The notes: generated by a model from the sequence alone, not told the origin. Numbered from the stretch's first letter, positions 1 through 8,673 are shown. The stretch is DNA of 64,000 nt from Burkholderia pyrrocinia (GCF_022809715.1 NZ_CP094461.1:62001-126000), one strand, 5' to 3'. A program made the numbers and translations.

Positions 1-207
1 CGCGCCAGCCGGCACGGTATTGCGCGGCTTGTTGACCAGCATGTTCCATGCGATCCCGAGCGTCTTGCCGATACCTTCAGCAGGACGCGGCGCGACATTG
101 CTGAAGCGCTCGCCATTGTGCTGCGGCGAACCGCCGGACAGCGCACGGCCGCGCCTGGCGGCTGCAAAACCCAGAATGCGGTGAATCAAAACAAGAGGCG
201 ATGCCAT
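1..207 (-). CDS. MBL-fold metallo-hydrolase, N-terminal part (runs off left edge)
   Basis: Only the first 69 codons are in the window, read leftwards from ATG at 207 without a stop. The segment NGERFSNVAPRPAEGIGKTL followed by GIAWNMLVNKPRNTVPAGA resembles the N-terminal lead of proteobacterial metallo-beta-lactamase-fold hydrolases of the UlaG/NAPE-PLD type. The metal-binding HxHxDH motif would lie outside the window, so the enzyme class cannot be confirmed. The gene diverges from the TetR regulator at 291, and a perfect palindrome lies 24 bp upstream of its start, so it is the likely regulatory target. No strong Shine-Dalgarno sequence is visible. Confidence 0.55.
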   Translation of the reverse strand, partial: MASPLVLIHRILGFAAARRGRALSGGSPQHNGERFSNVAPRPAEGIGKTLGIAWNMLVNKPRNTVPAGA

Positions 208-230
208 GTCGGTTGGTCCGAAGATAAAAG

Positions 231-246
231 TACACTGAGCAGTGTA
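231..246. promoter_or_regulatory. TetR operator 1 (perfect palindrome)
   Basis: TACACTGAGCAGTGTA is a perfect inverted repeat with 7-bp arms around AG. It lies between the divergent MBL-fold gene and the TetR gene. Size and place suit a TetR-family dimer site. Confidence 0.7.
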
Positions 247-264
247 GTTTATTTTCGGGGTAAG

Positions 265-284
265 TAAACTGCCCGGTGTAAAAT
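265..284 (+). promoter_or_regulatory. TetR operator 2 overlapping a -10 element
   Basis: TAAACTGCCCGGTGTA (265-280) matches operator 1 at 12 of 16 positions and starts 34 bp from it, about three helical turns. It overlaps an extended -10 like TGTAAAAT (277-284). That -10 would put the transcription start at or next to the ATG at 291, so the tetR mRNA may be leaderless and self-repressed. Confidence 0.5.
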
Positions 285-290
285 TTCCGT

Positions 291-944
291 ATGGATACCA
301 GCACTCTCCCTCAACGCCTGACCGATCGAAAGCGTGCGGCCATTATCGACGCGGCGATCGAGGAATTTCTCGCTGCAGGCTACGATGCAACCAGCATGGA
401 TCGCATCGCTGCGCGCGCGGACGTGTCGAAGCGTACGGTCTACAACCACTTTCCCGGCAAGGAAACGTTGTTCGCCGCGATCCTGCACAAGCTGTGGGAT
501 GCGACCCAAACCGGCAGCTCACCGACTTATCGCACCGACGTGCCGCTGCGCGAGCAACTGCTCGCGTTGCTGGACCGCAAATTGCGCCTGCTGAACGACG
601 ATGCGTTTCTCGCACTTGCACGCGTCGCGATCGGCGCGGCCATCCATTCGCCGGAGCGTGCGCGCGACATGGTCGAACGCCTCGGCGAGCGCGAGGAAGA
701 CCTGACGGTCTGGGTGCGTGCAGCAGCGGCGGCCGGCCGCCTGTCGGTCACCGATCCGGTGTTTGCCGCGCATCAGTTGCATGGTGTCGTGAAGGCATTT
801 GCATTCTGGCCGCAGGTGACGATGGGCCAGCCGCCGCTCACGGCGCCGGAGCAACAGAAAGTCGCGGAATCGGCCGCCGACATGTTTCTCGCGTACTACG
901 CGCGTCCGGACGACGGCGACGCATTACGCGTCGCGCCGGGTTGA
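291..944 (+). CDS. TetR/AcrR family transcriptional regulator
   Basis: This is a 217-residue repressor. The N-terminal helix-turn-helix is clear (AAIIDAAIEEFLAAGYDATS, then VSKRTVYNHFPGKETLFAAI, residues about 17-62). The C-terminal half is the all-helical ligand and dimerisation domain of AefR-like members. It diverges from the MBL-fold gene at 207, and two related palindromes lie in the gap, so auto-repression and control of the neighbour are likely. There is no Shine-Dalgarno before ATG 291, and the -10 sits a few bases upstream, which suggests a leaderless transcript. The ligand is unknown. Confidence 0.9.
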   Translation: MDTSTLPQRLTDRKRAAIIDAAIEEFLAAGYDATSMDRIAARADVSKRTVYNHFPGKETLFAAILHKLWDATQTGSSPTYRTDVPLREQLLALLDRKLRLLNDDAFLALARVAIGAAIHSPERARDMVERLGEREEDLTVWVRAAAAAGRLSVTDPVFAAHQLHGVVKAFAFWPQVTMGQPPLTAPEQQKVAESAADMFLAYYARPDDGDALRVAPG

Positions 945-1142
945 CCGCATATCAGGAAGATCGTGTGCGAATCGAATTCGATGCCACGAGCATGGTCGAT
1001 GCGCGCACAGCGTCGACGAACCGACGAACCGACCGATCCGCAAAAGCGAACGCAGAACCGCTTCCTCAAACGTGATGACTGTCCATCCAGCGGAAACCGG
1101 CGATACCCCGACCCACCTGAAGCCTGACGCGAGCGACTACGA

Positions 1143-1634
1143 ATGAAGACGCTGTTGATCGTCTATCACACGATGACCGGAGGCACGCAACAGATGGCCG
1201 AAGCGGCGGCCGACGCGGCGCGGGAGCAACCCGGTGTCGACGTCAGGCTGCAGCGCGCGGACGCGACGAGCGCAGACGACGTGCTGGCCGCCGACGCATA
1301 CCTGTTTGCGACGCCCGAGAATCTTGCGTCGATGTCCGGGCTGATGAAGGACTTTTTCGATCGCTGCTACTACGCGGCGCTCGATCGCGTGAACGGCCGT
1401 CCATACGCGGCAATGATTTGCGCGGGAAGCGACGGACAGAACGCGCTGCGCCAGATCGACCGGATCGCGACCGGATGGCGATTGAAGAACGTGGCGCCCG
1501 GCCTGATCGTCTGTACTCACGCGCAGACGCCTGAGCGCATCCTCGCGCCGAAGACGATCGACGCCGATGACCGTGCGCGCTGCGCCGAACTCGGCGCGGG
1601 TCTTGCCGCGGGGCTCGCGCTGGGCGTCTTCTGA
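1143..1634 (+). CDS. Flavodoxin-family protein
   Basis: This 163-residue protein opens with MKTLLIVYHTMTGGTQQMAE, the beta-1 strand and FMN-phosphate loop of the flavodoxin fold. The second FMN-binding region, LFATPENLASMSGLMKDFFD, follows at about residues 57-76. It is probably a soluble FMN-dependent electron carrier or NAD(P)H-dependent reductase. It follows the tetR gene after 200 bp and converges with the DUF2889 gene. The ribosome site is weak. The redox partner and substrate cannot be told from sequence. Confidence 0.8.
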   Translation: MKTLLIVYHTMTGGTQQMAEAAADAAREQPGVDVRLQRADATSADDVLAADAYLFATPENLASMSGLMKDFFDRCYYAALDRVNGRPYAAMICAGSDGQNALRQIDRIATGWRLKNVAPGLIVCTHAQTPERILAPKTIDADDRARCAELGAGLAAGLALGVF

Positions 1635-1733
1635 TTTCGGACCGGCAGCATTGGCGCTGGTCCGCGCAGACAACGCACGCATCCATGTGCGTCACCGATC
1701 CTGCAGACGCCGAACCGGCCGAATGCCGGGACC

Positions 1734-2315
1734 TTAGCTTCCTTTTGCCGTCACCGGCCGGTGGTATTCGGGCCAAAGACGTTTCACGAGATCGCGCGAC
1801 GCGCCATACGCATGGCAACTGTCGATCTTGAGCGGCTTGCCTTCGCGGTCGCGGGCGTCGAGCGACGACCGCCGCACACCGACCATCGTTTGATAGGCCG
1901 TGGTTGCGATCGGGCCGAGCAATTCCTTCAGATGCGTGCACGTATCGCAGGACGGCAGACGCTTGCGAATCTCGCTGTTCCAGCCGGCACCGATGCTCAG
2001 TCCGACGAGCGCCTGCAGCGAGTCGCCGCCGCCCGGGCACTGTGCATACGGATGCGACCGGATGAACGTGGATACGGCGCGGACGACCATGTCGGCGTCG
2101 AAGACCAGCGTCACGCCGAGGTCGTGGATCGGCGACAGCGCAGCGACCGTCCGCGTGCCGCCCGGTGGCGTGAAATCGCGGGTCTTGCGGTCCGCGAGGC
2201 AGGCCGTCACTTCGAACAGGCCGTCGCTGCGCCGATAGCCGCGCATGTCGATCTGCCGATGGTGAATCTCCTCGCGCGTGATGCCGTCGTGCGGGATGTC
2301 GTGTGGGAGAACCAT
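1734..2315 (-). CDS. DUF2889 domain protein
   Basis: This 193-residue protein matches the DUF2889 family (conserved HHRQIDMRGYRRSDGLFEVT near the N-terminus, then SIGAGWNSEIRKRLPSCDTCTHL with two cysteines, then the GPIATTAYQTM region). Family function is unknown; members often sit near genes for aromatic or lipid metabolism. The start at 2315 is supported by GGAG seven bases upstream. It converges with the flavodoxin gene, so it is transcribed alone. No signal peptide or membrane segment is seen. Confidence 0.8.
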   Translation of the reverse strand: MVLPHDIPHDGITREEIHHRQIDMRGYRRSDGLFEVTACLADRKTRDFTPPGGTRTVAALSPIHDLGVTLVFDADMVVRAVSTFIRSHPYAQCPGGGDSLQALVGLSIGAGWNSEIRKRLPSCDTCTHLKELLGPIATTAYQTMVGVRRSSLDARDREGKPLKIDSCHAYGASRDLVKRLWPEYHRPVTAKGS

Positions 2316-3069
2316 GTATCCGCTCCGCTTCGTACAACCGGTTCTTTAGCAGGCAAGAGGGATGCCGCCGGCCGACCGGGGGCGCCGCGAGACGGGCCGA
2401 GGTACGCTGCCGACGACGTTGATCAGGCCATACTACGCATTTTCCGGCATCTTCGTACGCCACGCGATCGATGCGGACGCAACGAGTCGTGCATGGGTCC
2501 GGTGCAATCGATGGGCATATCGGGATGTCACGACAGGCTGTGTCGATCAATCGCCAAGTACGTCCCGTTGCCGCGATCGCCGATTCGGATGCAGCCGTCG
2601 GCACCGTCCGCGATCCGCAATCGTCTCCGTGGCCGGCGATGCGCTCGCGCGGCACGATCGTTTTCGGCTCCGCAATGCGCAACACCACGCGTCGGGCGTC
2701 GATCAGCCGCCGCCGGGCCGACCGTGCCACACGAGACTGGCCCGATTTCCGATGGGGGCCGTGAACGACGTGACTTCCGGAAACGTATCCATATAATGCG
2801 CAACACGGCCGCACGGACGCATTTTCCGCCCCCCGGATCGGGCAAATGCAGACCGGCGAGTCAGCCAGCCGTCGCGCGTACCGGTATACTTCCCTCCTGC
2901 CTTGTCCGGCATCGTGGCCGGGTGCCTGAAAACAGAGTGGCGTGCGCGATGCGGCCCCGTAGTGTTCCGCATCGGCGGCAGACGGGTCGCACGCGTGGCG
3001 GCGAAGCTTTTTTGCGCCGCGCGGAATGGCCGCACGAACCACACCTTATATTCCTGGTGGATTGAATTT
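2316..3069. other. Intergenic stretch, no gene found
   Basis: About 750 bp separate the DUF2889 and proQ starts. Open frames occur on both strands but are Arg/Cys/His-rich and lack family features, ribosome sites or normal codon bias. It must hold both divergent promoters. I could not name a -35/-10 pair with confidence. Confidence 0.5.
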
Positions 3070-3744
3070 ATGGGTTTTGAACAACTTGCCGAATTGCGGG
3101 CGCAGCTCGCAGCGAAGGCCAAGCAGGAGCGCAACGCGAAGCGACCTGCAGCGCCGACGGACGCCGGCGCGAAGCCGAAGTCCGGCGACCAGCCGGCCCG
3201 CGGGGCCAAACCGGGTGCTGGCGCCAAAGCGCAGCACCGCGCGAAGCCCGCTTCGGCGAAGCCGTCGGCGCCGGTCGATCCGGTCATCGTCGCGATCGGC
3301 AAACTGCAGCGGAAGTTTCCGCGCGCGTTCCCGAAGAATCCGGCCCCCAAAGTACCGCTCAAGGTCGGCATCTGGGACGACCTCGCACGCGAGGCCCAGG
3401 CCGTGGGCCTCAACGAAGCCGAACTGCGTGAAGCGATGTCGACGTGGTGCCGCGGCAACCGCTACTGGTCGTGCCTTGTCGAAGACGCGGTGCGGGTCGA
3501 TCTGCAGGGCACCGAAGCAGGGCGCGTGACGCATGACGACGCCGCGCGGGCGCGTCGGCTGAAGGCACGCCGTCCCGGCAAGGGTGCGGCGCAATCGTCC
3601 AAGGGCGCGCAGCAGCAGCCGAAGGCCGAGCAGCAGGCCGAGGCCGCAGCACCAGCGCCGGAACCGGCGAACGCGGAAGCGCAGATCGACGCCGCGCCGC
3701 AAGCCGAGCAGCAGATCGAGCAGCAAACGGCCGGAAACGAGTAA
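3070..3744 (+). CDS. proQ: ProQ/FinO-family RNA chaperone
   Basis: This 224-residue RNA-binding protein has a basic, low-complexity Ala/Lys-rich N-terminal linker (about 1-69) and a FinO/ProQ domain (about 70-165, including KLQRKFPRAFPKNPAPKVPL, KVGIWDDL and WCRGNRYWSCL). A Gln/Ala/Glu-rich C-terminal tail follows. Family members bind structured 3-prime ends of mRNAs and small RNAs and mediate pairing or stability. The start at 3070 is chosen because GGTGG precedes it and homologues begin MGFEQLAELR; an upstream in-frame extension has non-coding composition. It is monocistronic, and a compact array of hairpins lies 74 bp past the stop. Confidence 0.9.
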   Translation: MGFEQLAELRAQLAAKAKQERNAKRPAAPTDAGAKPKSGDQPARGAKPGAGAKAQHRAKPASAKPSAPVDPVIVAIGKLQRKFPRAFPKNPAPKVPLKVGIWDDLAREAQAVGLNEAELREAMSTWCRGNRYWSCLVEDAVRVDLQGTEAGRVTHDDAARARRLKARRPGKGAAQSSKGAQQQPKAEQQAEAAAPAPEPANAEAQIDAAPQAEQQIEQQTAGNE

Positions 3745-4241
3745 CGCGCACTGCGCCGCCGTCGACTGCACGGCGCACCCGCATGCTCTCCGCATGCGGC
3801 GAATCACACGACAGACTGACCTGCCTCGAAAGAGGCAGGTCAGGACTGCCTCCACCGGCGGTTGACCCGCCGGCACTCTCCCTGCGACATCAGACCGGCA
3901 ACGCAACCGGACGAACGGATTCCGTCAATCGGCGCTGCATCTGCGATGCTTCGACTTTGAAGTTTGCGCATGGATAGTACGCATGCCTGATTGCGATGGC
4001 ACTTCGATCACATAATTCGGTTTCCTAAAATAGTGATATCGGGATCGTCGATCGGCATGTGAACGACCCCGCCCGGCCATCGTGACATGATGACGAGCGA
4101 TAATCCCGGCTGGATCGTGATGCCACGCGCAGGTTGTTCGGCGCGATGCGGCTTGCATTTCGAAAGGTGCGGGAGGCTTGCACCGACACGAACCGACCCG
4201 AAGCCACGGCCACCGTTTTTTAACGTCAATTCAACCGGATC
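3745..4241. other. Intergenic stretch between proQ and the EamA gene
   Basis: Apart from the hairpins at 3818-3873 it holds no credible gene. The part after about 3940 is visibly more AT-rich than its surroundings and probably carries the promoter of the EamA gene. Confidence 0.5.
3818..3873 (+). other. Structured RNA segment downstream of proQ (overlapping hairpins)
   Basis: Bases 3818-3841 form a perfect 10-bp stem closed by a GAAA (GNRA) tetraloop. Its right arm GAGGCAG (3832-3838) can instead pair with a second CTGCCTC at 3846-3852, so two exclusive hairpins are possible. A third stem follows (CCGGCGG 3855-3861 with CCGCCGG 3867-3873). No U-tract follows, so this is not a canonical terminator. 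It may be a 3-prime UTR ProQ site, a small RNA, or an RNA-end stabiliser. Confidence 0.5.
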
Positions 4242-5303
4242 ATGAACCCGAGACATTCCGCGATTCTCGTCGCGCTCGCCGCGGCCGCGCTGTTCGGCGC
4301 CGCGACACCACTCGCCAAGGCGCTGATCGGCGCAATGTCGCCGTTCATGGTCGCCGGCCTGTTCTATCTCGGCAGCGGCGTCGGGCTCGGCATCGGGATC
4401 CTGCTGCGCGGGTTGCGTAACCGCCGCGCACCGGCCGCGGATGCCGCGCCGCTGCAGCGCGCCGACCTGCCGTGGCTGGCCGGCGCGATCGCGGCGGGCG
4501 GCGTGGCCGGCCCGGCGTTGCTGATGCTCGGGCTGTCGAGCACGCCGGCTGCGACGAGCGCGCTGCTGCTCAATCTCGAAGGCGTGCTGACGGCCGTCAT
4601 CGCGTGGGTCGTGTTTCGCGAGAACGTGGATGTGCAGGTGTTCCTCGGAATGGTCGCGATCGTCGCGGGCGGCGCGCTGCTGTCGTGGATACCGGGCCGT
4701 GCCGGCGTGCCGGTCGGCGCGCTGCTGATCGTCGGCGCATGCCTGTGCTGGGCGATCGACAACAACCTGACCCGCAAGGTCGCCGCGAACGACGCGATGG
4801 TCATCGCGTGCGTGAAAGGGCTGATCGCCGGGCCCGTGAACATCGGCATCGCGCTGGCGACCGGTGCAACGCTGCCCGCCGTGCCGGTCACGGCCGCCGC
4901 GATGCTGACGGGGCTCGGCGGCTACGGGATCAGCCTCGTGCTGTTCGTCGTCGCGCTGCGTCATCTCGGCAGCGCGCGTACCGGCGCGTATTTTTCAATC
5001 GCGCCGCTGTTCGGCGTGGTGCTGTCGCTGCTGATCTGGCCCGCGCTGCCGCCCGCGACGTTCTGGATCGCCGCCGCGCTGATGGCGCTCGGCATCTGGC
5101 TGCATGTGCGCGAACGGCACGAACACACGCATGCGCACGAGCGGCTCGAGCATACGCACCGGCATCGGCACGACGAACATCACCAGCACACGCACGACTT
5201 TCCGTACGATGGCAACGAACCGCACACGCATCCGCATGTGCATCTGCCGATCACGCATAGTCACGCGCATTTCCCGGACATTCATCACCGGCATCGGCAT
5301 TGA
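4242..5303 (+). CDS. EamA/DMT-family transporter with histidine-rich C-terminal tail
   Basis: The 353-residue protein has two EamA repeats with about ten membrane helices (residues about 1-285), beginning MNPRHSAILVALAAAALFGA. The tail is unusual: about 24 of the last 66 residues are His, in HEHTHAHE, HRHRHDEHHQHTHD, HTHPHVHLP and HSHAH runs. The tail probably faces the cytoplasm if there are ten helices. His-rich tails in other carriers bind Ni, Zn, Co or Cu, so this may be a metal-linked exporter or a metal-sensing carrier; family members more often move amino acids or metabolites. A weak ribosome site precedes ATG 4242. No regulator is adjacent. Confidence 0.88.
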   Translation: MNPRHSAILVALAAAALFGAATPLAKALIGAMSPFMVAGLFYLGSGVGLGIGILLRGLRNRRAPAADAAPLQRADLPWLAGAIAAGGVAGPALLMLGLSSTPAATSALLLNLEGVLTAVIAWVVFRENVDVQVFLGMVAIVAGGALLSWIPGRAGVPVGALLIVGACLCWAIDNNLTRKVAANDAMVIACVKGLIAGPVNIGIALATGATLPAVPVTAAAMLTGLGGYGISLVLFVVALRHLGSARTGAYFSIAPLFGVVLSLLIWPALPPATFWIAAALMALGIWLHVRERHEHTHAHERLEHTHRHRHDEHHQHTHDFPYDGNEPHTHPHVHLPITHSHAHFPDIHHRHRH

Positions 5304-5438
5304 CTGCGTCGTAAGCGGTGAACGGCCACGACGCATGCGATGCGCATCGCAAGGTGACCGTTTATGGGGCGTGCGTCGAATCGTGCGCCCGTGCATTTCC
5401 ATCGCCGCTCGATCGCGGCAGCGACAGTGGGTGCGAGC

Positions 5439-5804
5439 CTAGTCTTCCGTCTGGATCAACCGGATCAGCGAACCGTCCGGATCGATCAGTGCGCCGACCG
5501 TGCCGCCCCACGCTTCGCGTGCCGGCCGGTGCGCACGCGGCCAGCCGGCTGCTTGCTCCGGAATGCCGGCTGCGAGCATGTCGTCGAAGAAGGCGCCGAC
5601 ATCCGCGAGCCGGAAACAGCAACTGAACCAGCTCGCGGCCGGATCGAGTTCGGGGTGCGGAAAGAATTCCAGCAACAGGTCGCCGCGTTTGAGGATCATC
5701 CAGCCGTCGTCGCGCCACGTTTCGACGAACCCCAGTTTTTCGTAGAAGCGGGACGTGGTTTCGAAATCGCGCGACGGCAGGTTGGGGCTCGCAATGTCGG
5801 TCAA
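5439..5804 (-). CDS. VOC-family bleomycin-resistance protein (TTG start)
   Basis: This 121-residue protein has the vicinal-oxygen-chelate fold. TDIASPNLPSRDFETTSRFY (residues 2-21) and WMILKRGDLLLEFF, near residue 40, are typical of bleomycin-binding (BLMT/Ble) proteins, which sequester the drug as a dimer. Length fits that family (about 120). No ATG fits. A TTG at 5804 with GGAG eight bases upstream gives the expected N-terminus, so a TTG start is inferred. The frame stays open far upstream, but composition there is not coding. Binding of bleomycin itself is not proven. Confidence 0.8.
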   Translation of the reverse strand: MTDIASPNLPSRDFETTSRFYEKLGFVETWRDDGWMILKRGDLLLEFFPHPELDPAASWFSCCFRLADVGAFFDDMLAAGIPEQAAGWPRAHRPAREAWGGTVGALIDPDGSLIRLIQTED

Positions 5805-5860
5805 GGCGGTTTCTCCGGTTGGCGATGCGACGAAACGCGCGGGCAGCGCAGCCGCCGCGG

Positions 5861-6463
5861 CTATCGCGCGTGAGGAAAGCAGAAGCCGAAATCTTCGCAG
5901 CCCGGGCATCCGGGGGCGGGCCCCGATGGTATGCCGAGCGATGTCGCCACTTCCTGCGCGAGGAATTTTTTCCAGCGCAGGTGAGTGACGTTGCGCGCGG
6001 CGAGCGCGGGGAAATAGCGATCGAGCATCGCCGATACCGCATCGCGTCCGTCGAGCCCGAGGTCGCGCCACAGATGGTCGGGGCGCAGGCACGCATGCGC
6101 GATGATCGACGCGAGGCAGTCGGCGTCGTCGCGGGTCGCGGCGGGATTCGCGTCGTCCATCAGCCGCGCGTGCAGCGTTGTGACGAATGCCGCGTGGGCG
6201 AATGGCAGCAGCGCCATCGCAACCATCGACACGAGTGCGGCGGCATCGGCGGAAGGCAGGCGCGGAAACCGGCGGGCAAGCAGGCCGACCCACTGCGCAT
6301 GCGACAGGCCAAGCAGCGCGAGTTCGTTGCGCCGTGCGCGTGCCGCAACGAGGGCGCCGAACAGGCGTGTGTCGGGCGTGTCGGCGTTGGCCGCCGCGAG
6401 CAGCAGCGCCTGCAACGCCCGTTCATGCGAGGGCGGTTCGGTGCGATCGAGTGCGGCGGTCAT
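5861..6463 (-). CDS. nifQ: NifQ-family protein lacking the first motif cysteine
   Basis: This 200-residue protein shows the NifQ C-terminal signature RWKKFLAQEV, then CPGCEDFGFCF. NifQ carries a Mo-Fe-S cluster for FeMo-cofactor assembly through a C-x4-C-x2-C-x5-C motif. Here C186, C189 and C195 are present, but the first position is Gly181. It lies 86 bp behind a tandem Mop-domain gene on the same strand, so molybdenum handling is likely. No nif structural genes are in the window, so a role outside nitrogen fixation is possible. Start at ATG 6463 is chosen; a GTG two codons upstream is an alternative. Confidence 0.8.
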   Translation of the reverse strand: MTAALDRTEPPSHERALQALLLAAANADTPDTRLFGALVAARARRNELALLGLSHAQWVGLLARRFPRLPSADAAALVSMVAMALLPFAHAAFVTTLHARLMDDANPAATRDDADCLASIIAHACLRPDHLWRDLGLDGRDAVSAMLDRYFPALAARNVTHLRWKKFLAQEVATSLGIPSGPAPGCPGCEDFGFCFPHAR

Positions 6464-6549
6464 CGTGCGCACCCGCGTGACGGCCGGGCGACACGACCCG
6501 CGCGAATGCGCGGCGCAAACCGGATCACGATCGCGGCGCTCGTCACGCG

Positions 6550-6975
6550 TCACTCGACGCCGACGATCACGCTCGATGCCTTGAAGATCGCAGCCGCGAC
6601 CGTGCCGCTCGCGAGGCCGAGACGATCGACGCTGTCGTTGGTCACGATCGCGACGATTTCGGCGCCGCCCGCGGCCTGGATCACGACTTCCGAATTGACC
6701 GCGCCCTTCGCGACCGACGATACGGTGCCCGCGACGCAGTTGCGGGCCGACACCTTGCTGCTGTCGACGTCGACCATCACGATGACCGACGATGCCTTGA
6801 CGAGCGCGAACGCCTGCGTGCCGGCCGCGAGGCCCAGCGAAGCCGCGCTGCCGTGAGTGATCACGGCGACGATGTCGAGGCCGTCCTGCGTGCGGAGCGT
6901 GATTTCGTCGTTGACGGCACCGGGCTTGACGGCGCTGATCCGGCCGGCGAAATGGTTGCGGGCGCTGGTTCGCAT
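6550..6975 (-). CDS. Tandem Mop (TOBE) molybdate-binding protein
   Basis: This 141-residue protein is made of two Mop repeats. The repeat starts are visible as SARNHFAGRISAVKPGAVND and SARNCVAGTVSSVAKGAVNS, each ending near VKASSVIV / FKASSVIV. Di-Mop proteins (molbindins) assemble into cytoplasmic molybdate or tungstate stores. ATG 6975 is preceded by GGAGAG with good spacing; a longer frame lacks a ribosome site. It is the first gene of a likely pair with the NifQ-like gene. Confidence 0.88.
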   Translation of the reverse strand: MRTSARNHFAGRISAVKPGAVNDEITLRTQDGLDIVAVITHGSAASLGLAAGTQAFALVKASSVIVMVDVDSSKVSARNCVAGTVSSVAKGAVNSEVVIQAAGGAEIVAIVTNDSVDRLGLASGTVAAAIFKASSVIVGVE

Positions 6976-7164
6976 GATGACTCTCCGAGGGGATGCCGCT
7001 GCCGGAGCGGCAGCGGAAGATGAATGGAAGTGAATCGGGCAGTTTACCGTCAACGCGGGCGTCCCGTCGTTCTCCGGATGCTATGGCGCGAATCAGGAAA
7101 CCCCTTTGCGCAAGGCGTTTCACGAAGCCGACGCCATATACCGAGGCCTATGACGCTTGGGCCA

Positions 7165-8673
7165 TTACTCGTTCGCCGCGGGGGGCGACGCGGCAGGGGC
7201 GGCACGCGCGGTGGCGGGCCGGGCATCCCGTGCGGTCGCCGCGTTGTCGCTGTCCCATCCGCCGCCAAGCGCGAGGAACAGCTTCACCTGATCGGCGGCG
7301 ACCTGCCCTTCGGCCGCCGCGACCTGCGCCTGCACGCTCGTCAGCGTGCGCGTCGCGTCGAGGTCGGAGAGGAACGACTCGCGGCCGGCCGCGTAGAGAC
7401 GATGGGTTTCGTCGGCGGAATTGCGCGCCGATTCGTAGGCCGTGCGCAGTGCATCGGTGCGCTGCACGTCGGCGGCATAGGTCGCGAGGCTCGACTGCGT
7501 TTCGCGCAGCGCGTTCAGCACGACACCGTCGAAGTGCGCGAGCGCGCCGCCCGTCGCAGCCTCGGCTTCGCGTACACGCGCACGCTGGCCGTTGACGGGA
7601 AATGACCAGCTGATCAGTGGTCCGAACGACCAGCGATTGGTCGTGGACGAAAACAGGTCGGCGGCGAGGCCGACCGAGCCGGCCGACGCGCCGATGCTGA
7701 CCGACGGGTACAGCGCGGCGGTTGCCACGCCGATTCGCGCGGTTGCAGCGGCAAGCTGCCGCTCGGCTTCGCGAACGTCGGGGCGGCGGCGCAGCAGCGC
7801 GGCGCCGTCGCCGATCGGAATCGGCTGGCGCAGCTTGGGCAGGCGTTCGCATTCGGCGACGGCCTTCGGCAGGTCGGCCGGCGAGCGCGCGAGCAGCGCG
7901 GCGAGCTGGTATTGCGCGACCTTGCGGCGGCCTTCGAAGCGCGGGATATCGGCGGCGAGCGTGCGCACCTGCGTCACGCCGCGCGTCACGTCGGTCTGGT
8001 TGCCGCGTCCGGCATCGCGCAACCGCTGCGACAGCGCGACGCGCTGCTTCTGCAGCGCGAGCGACTGCTTCGCGATCGCCAGCTCGTCGCCGGCCGAGCA
8101 CGATTCGACGTACGCCCGCACGACGTCGGCGACGACCGTGATGCGCGCCAGGTCGCCGGCCGCCCTGACGGCTTCGCTGTCCGCGCGCGCGGCTTCGACG
8201 CCGCGCCGCAGCTTGCCGAACAGGTCGATCTCGTACGACACGTTGAAACCGACCGCGCCTTCGTTGACGATCGGCAGCTTGTTTTCGAGCAGGTACTGTT
8301 CAGCCGATTCCTGTGCGCGTTGCACGGCCGCCTCCGCGCCGCCCGAGAATCCGCCCTGTTCGTTCGCGACTGCCAGCGCCGCGCGCGAGCGCGCGAGGTT
8401 GGCAGCGGCGACGCGCAGGTCGGTGTTCGACTTCAGCGCGCTGCGCACGAGCTCGTCGAGCACGGGATCGTCGTATAGCTGCCACCAGTTACCGGGCACC
8501 GCATCACGCGATACGAGCATGCCGTTCGCGTCGTCGAGCGCATGGTTCGCCAGCGGCGCATTCACGTACGCCTGCTGCGGCAGCTTGTAATCGGGGCCGA
8601 CGGACTTGCACGCGCCGAGTGCGAGCGCGAGCGGCGCGAGTGCCGCCGCGAGGCGCAGACCGTGCCGTTTCAT
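7165..8673 (-). CDS. NodT-family outer-membrane efflux lipoprotein
   Basis: This 502-residue outer-membrane factor is of the TolC/OprM type. The signal peptide ends in a lipobox (LALALGAC, acylated Cys22), then KSVGPDYKLP, typical of NodT lipoproteins. Two outer-membrane efflux repeats follow (about 60-265 and 275-470) with the motif RRRPDVREAERQLAAATARI. It provides the exit duct for the HlyD/FUSC pump encoded upstream. Its ATG overlaps the stop of the HlyD gene by four bases (ATGA), indicating translational coupling. It is the last gene of the operon. Confidence 0.92.
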   Translation of the reverse strand: MKRHGLRLAAALAPLALALGACKSVGPDYKLPQQAYVNAPLANHALDDANGMLVSRDAVPGNWWQLYDDPVLDELVRSALKSNTDLRVAAANLARSRAALAVANEQGGFSGGAEAAVQRAQESAEQYLLENKLPIVNEGAVGFNVSYEIDLFGKLRRGVEAARADSEAVRAAGDLARITVVADVVRAYVESCSAGDELAIAKQSLALQKQRVALSQRLRDAGRGNQTDVTRGVTQVRTLAADIPRFEGRRKVAQYQLAALLARSPADLPKAVAECERLPKLRQPIPIGDGAALLRRRPDVREAERQLAAATARIGVATAALYPSVSIGASAGSVGLAADLFSSTTNRWSFGPLISWSFPVNGQRARVREAEAATGGALAHFDGVVLNALRETQSSLATYAADVQRTDALRTAYESARNSADETHRLYAAGRESFLSDLDATRTLTSVQAQVAAAEGQVAADQVKLFLALGGGWDSDNAATARDARPATARAAPAASPPAANE

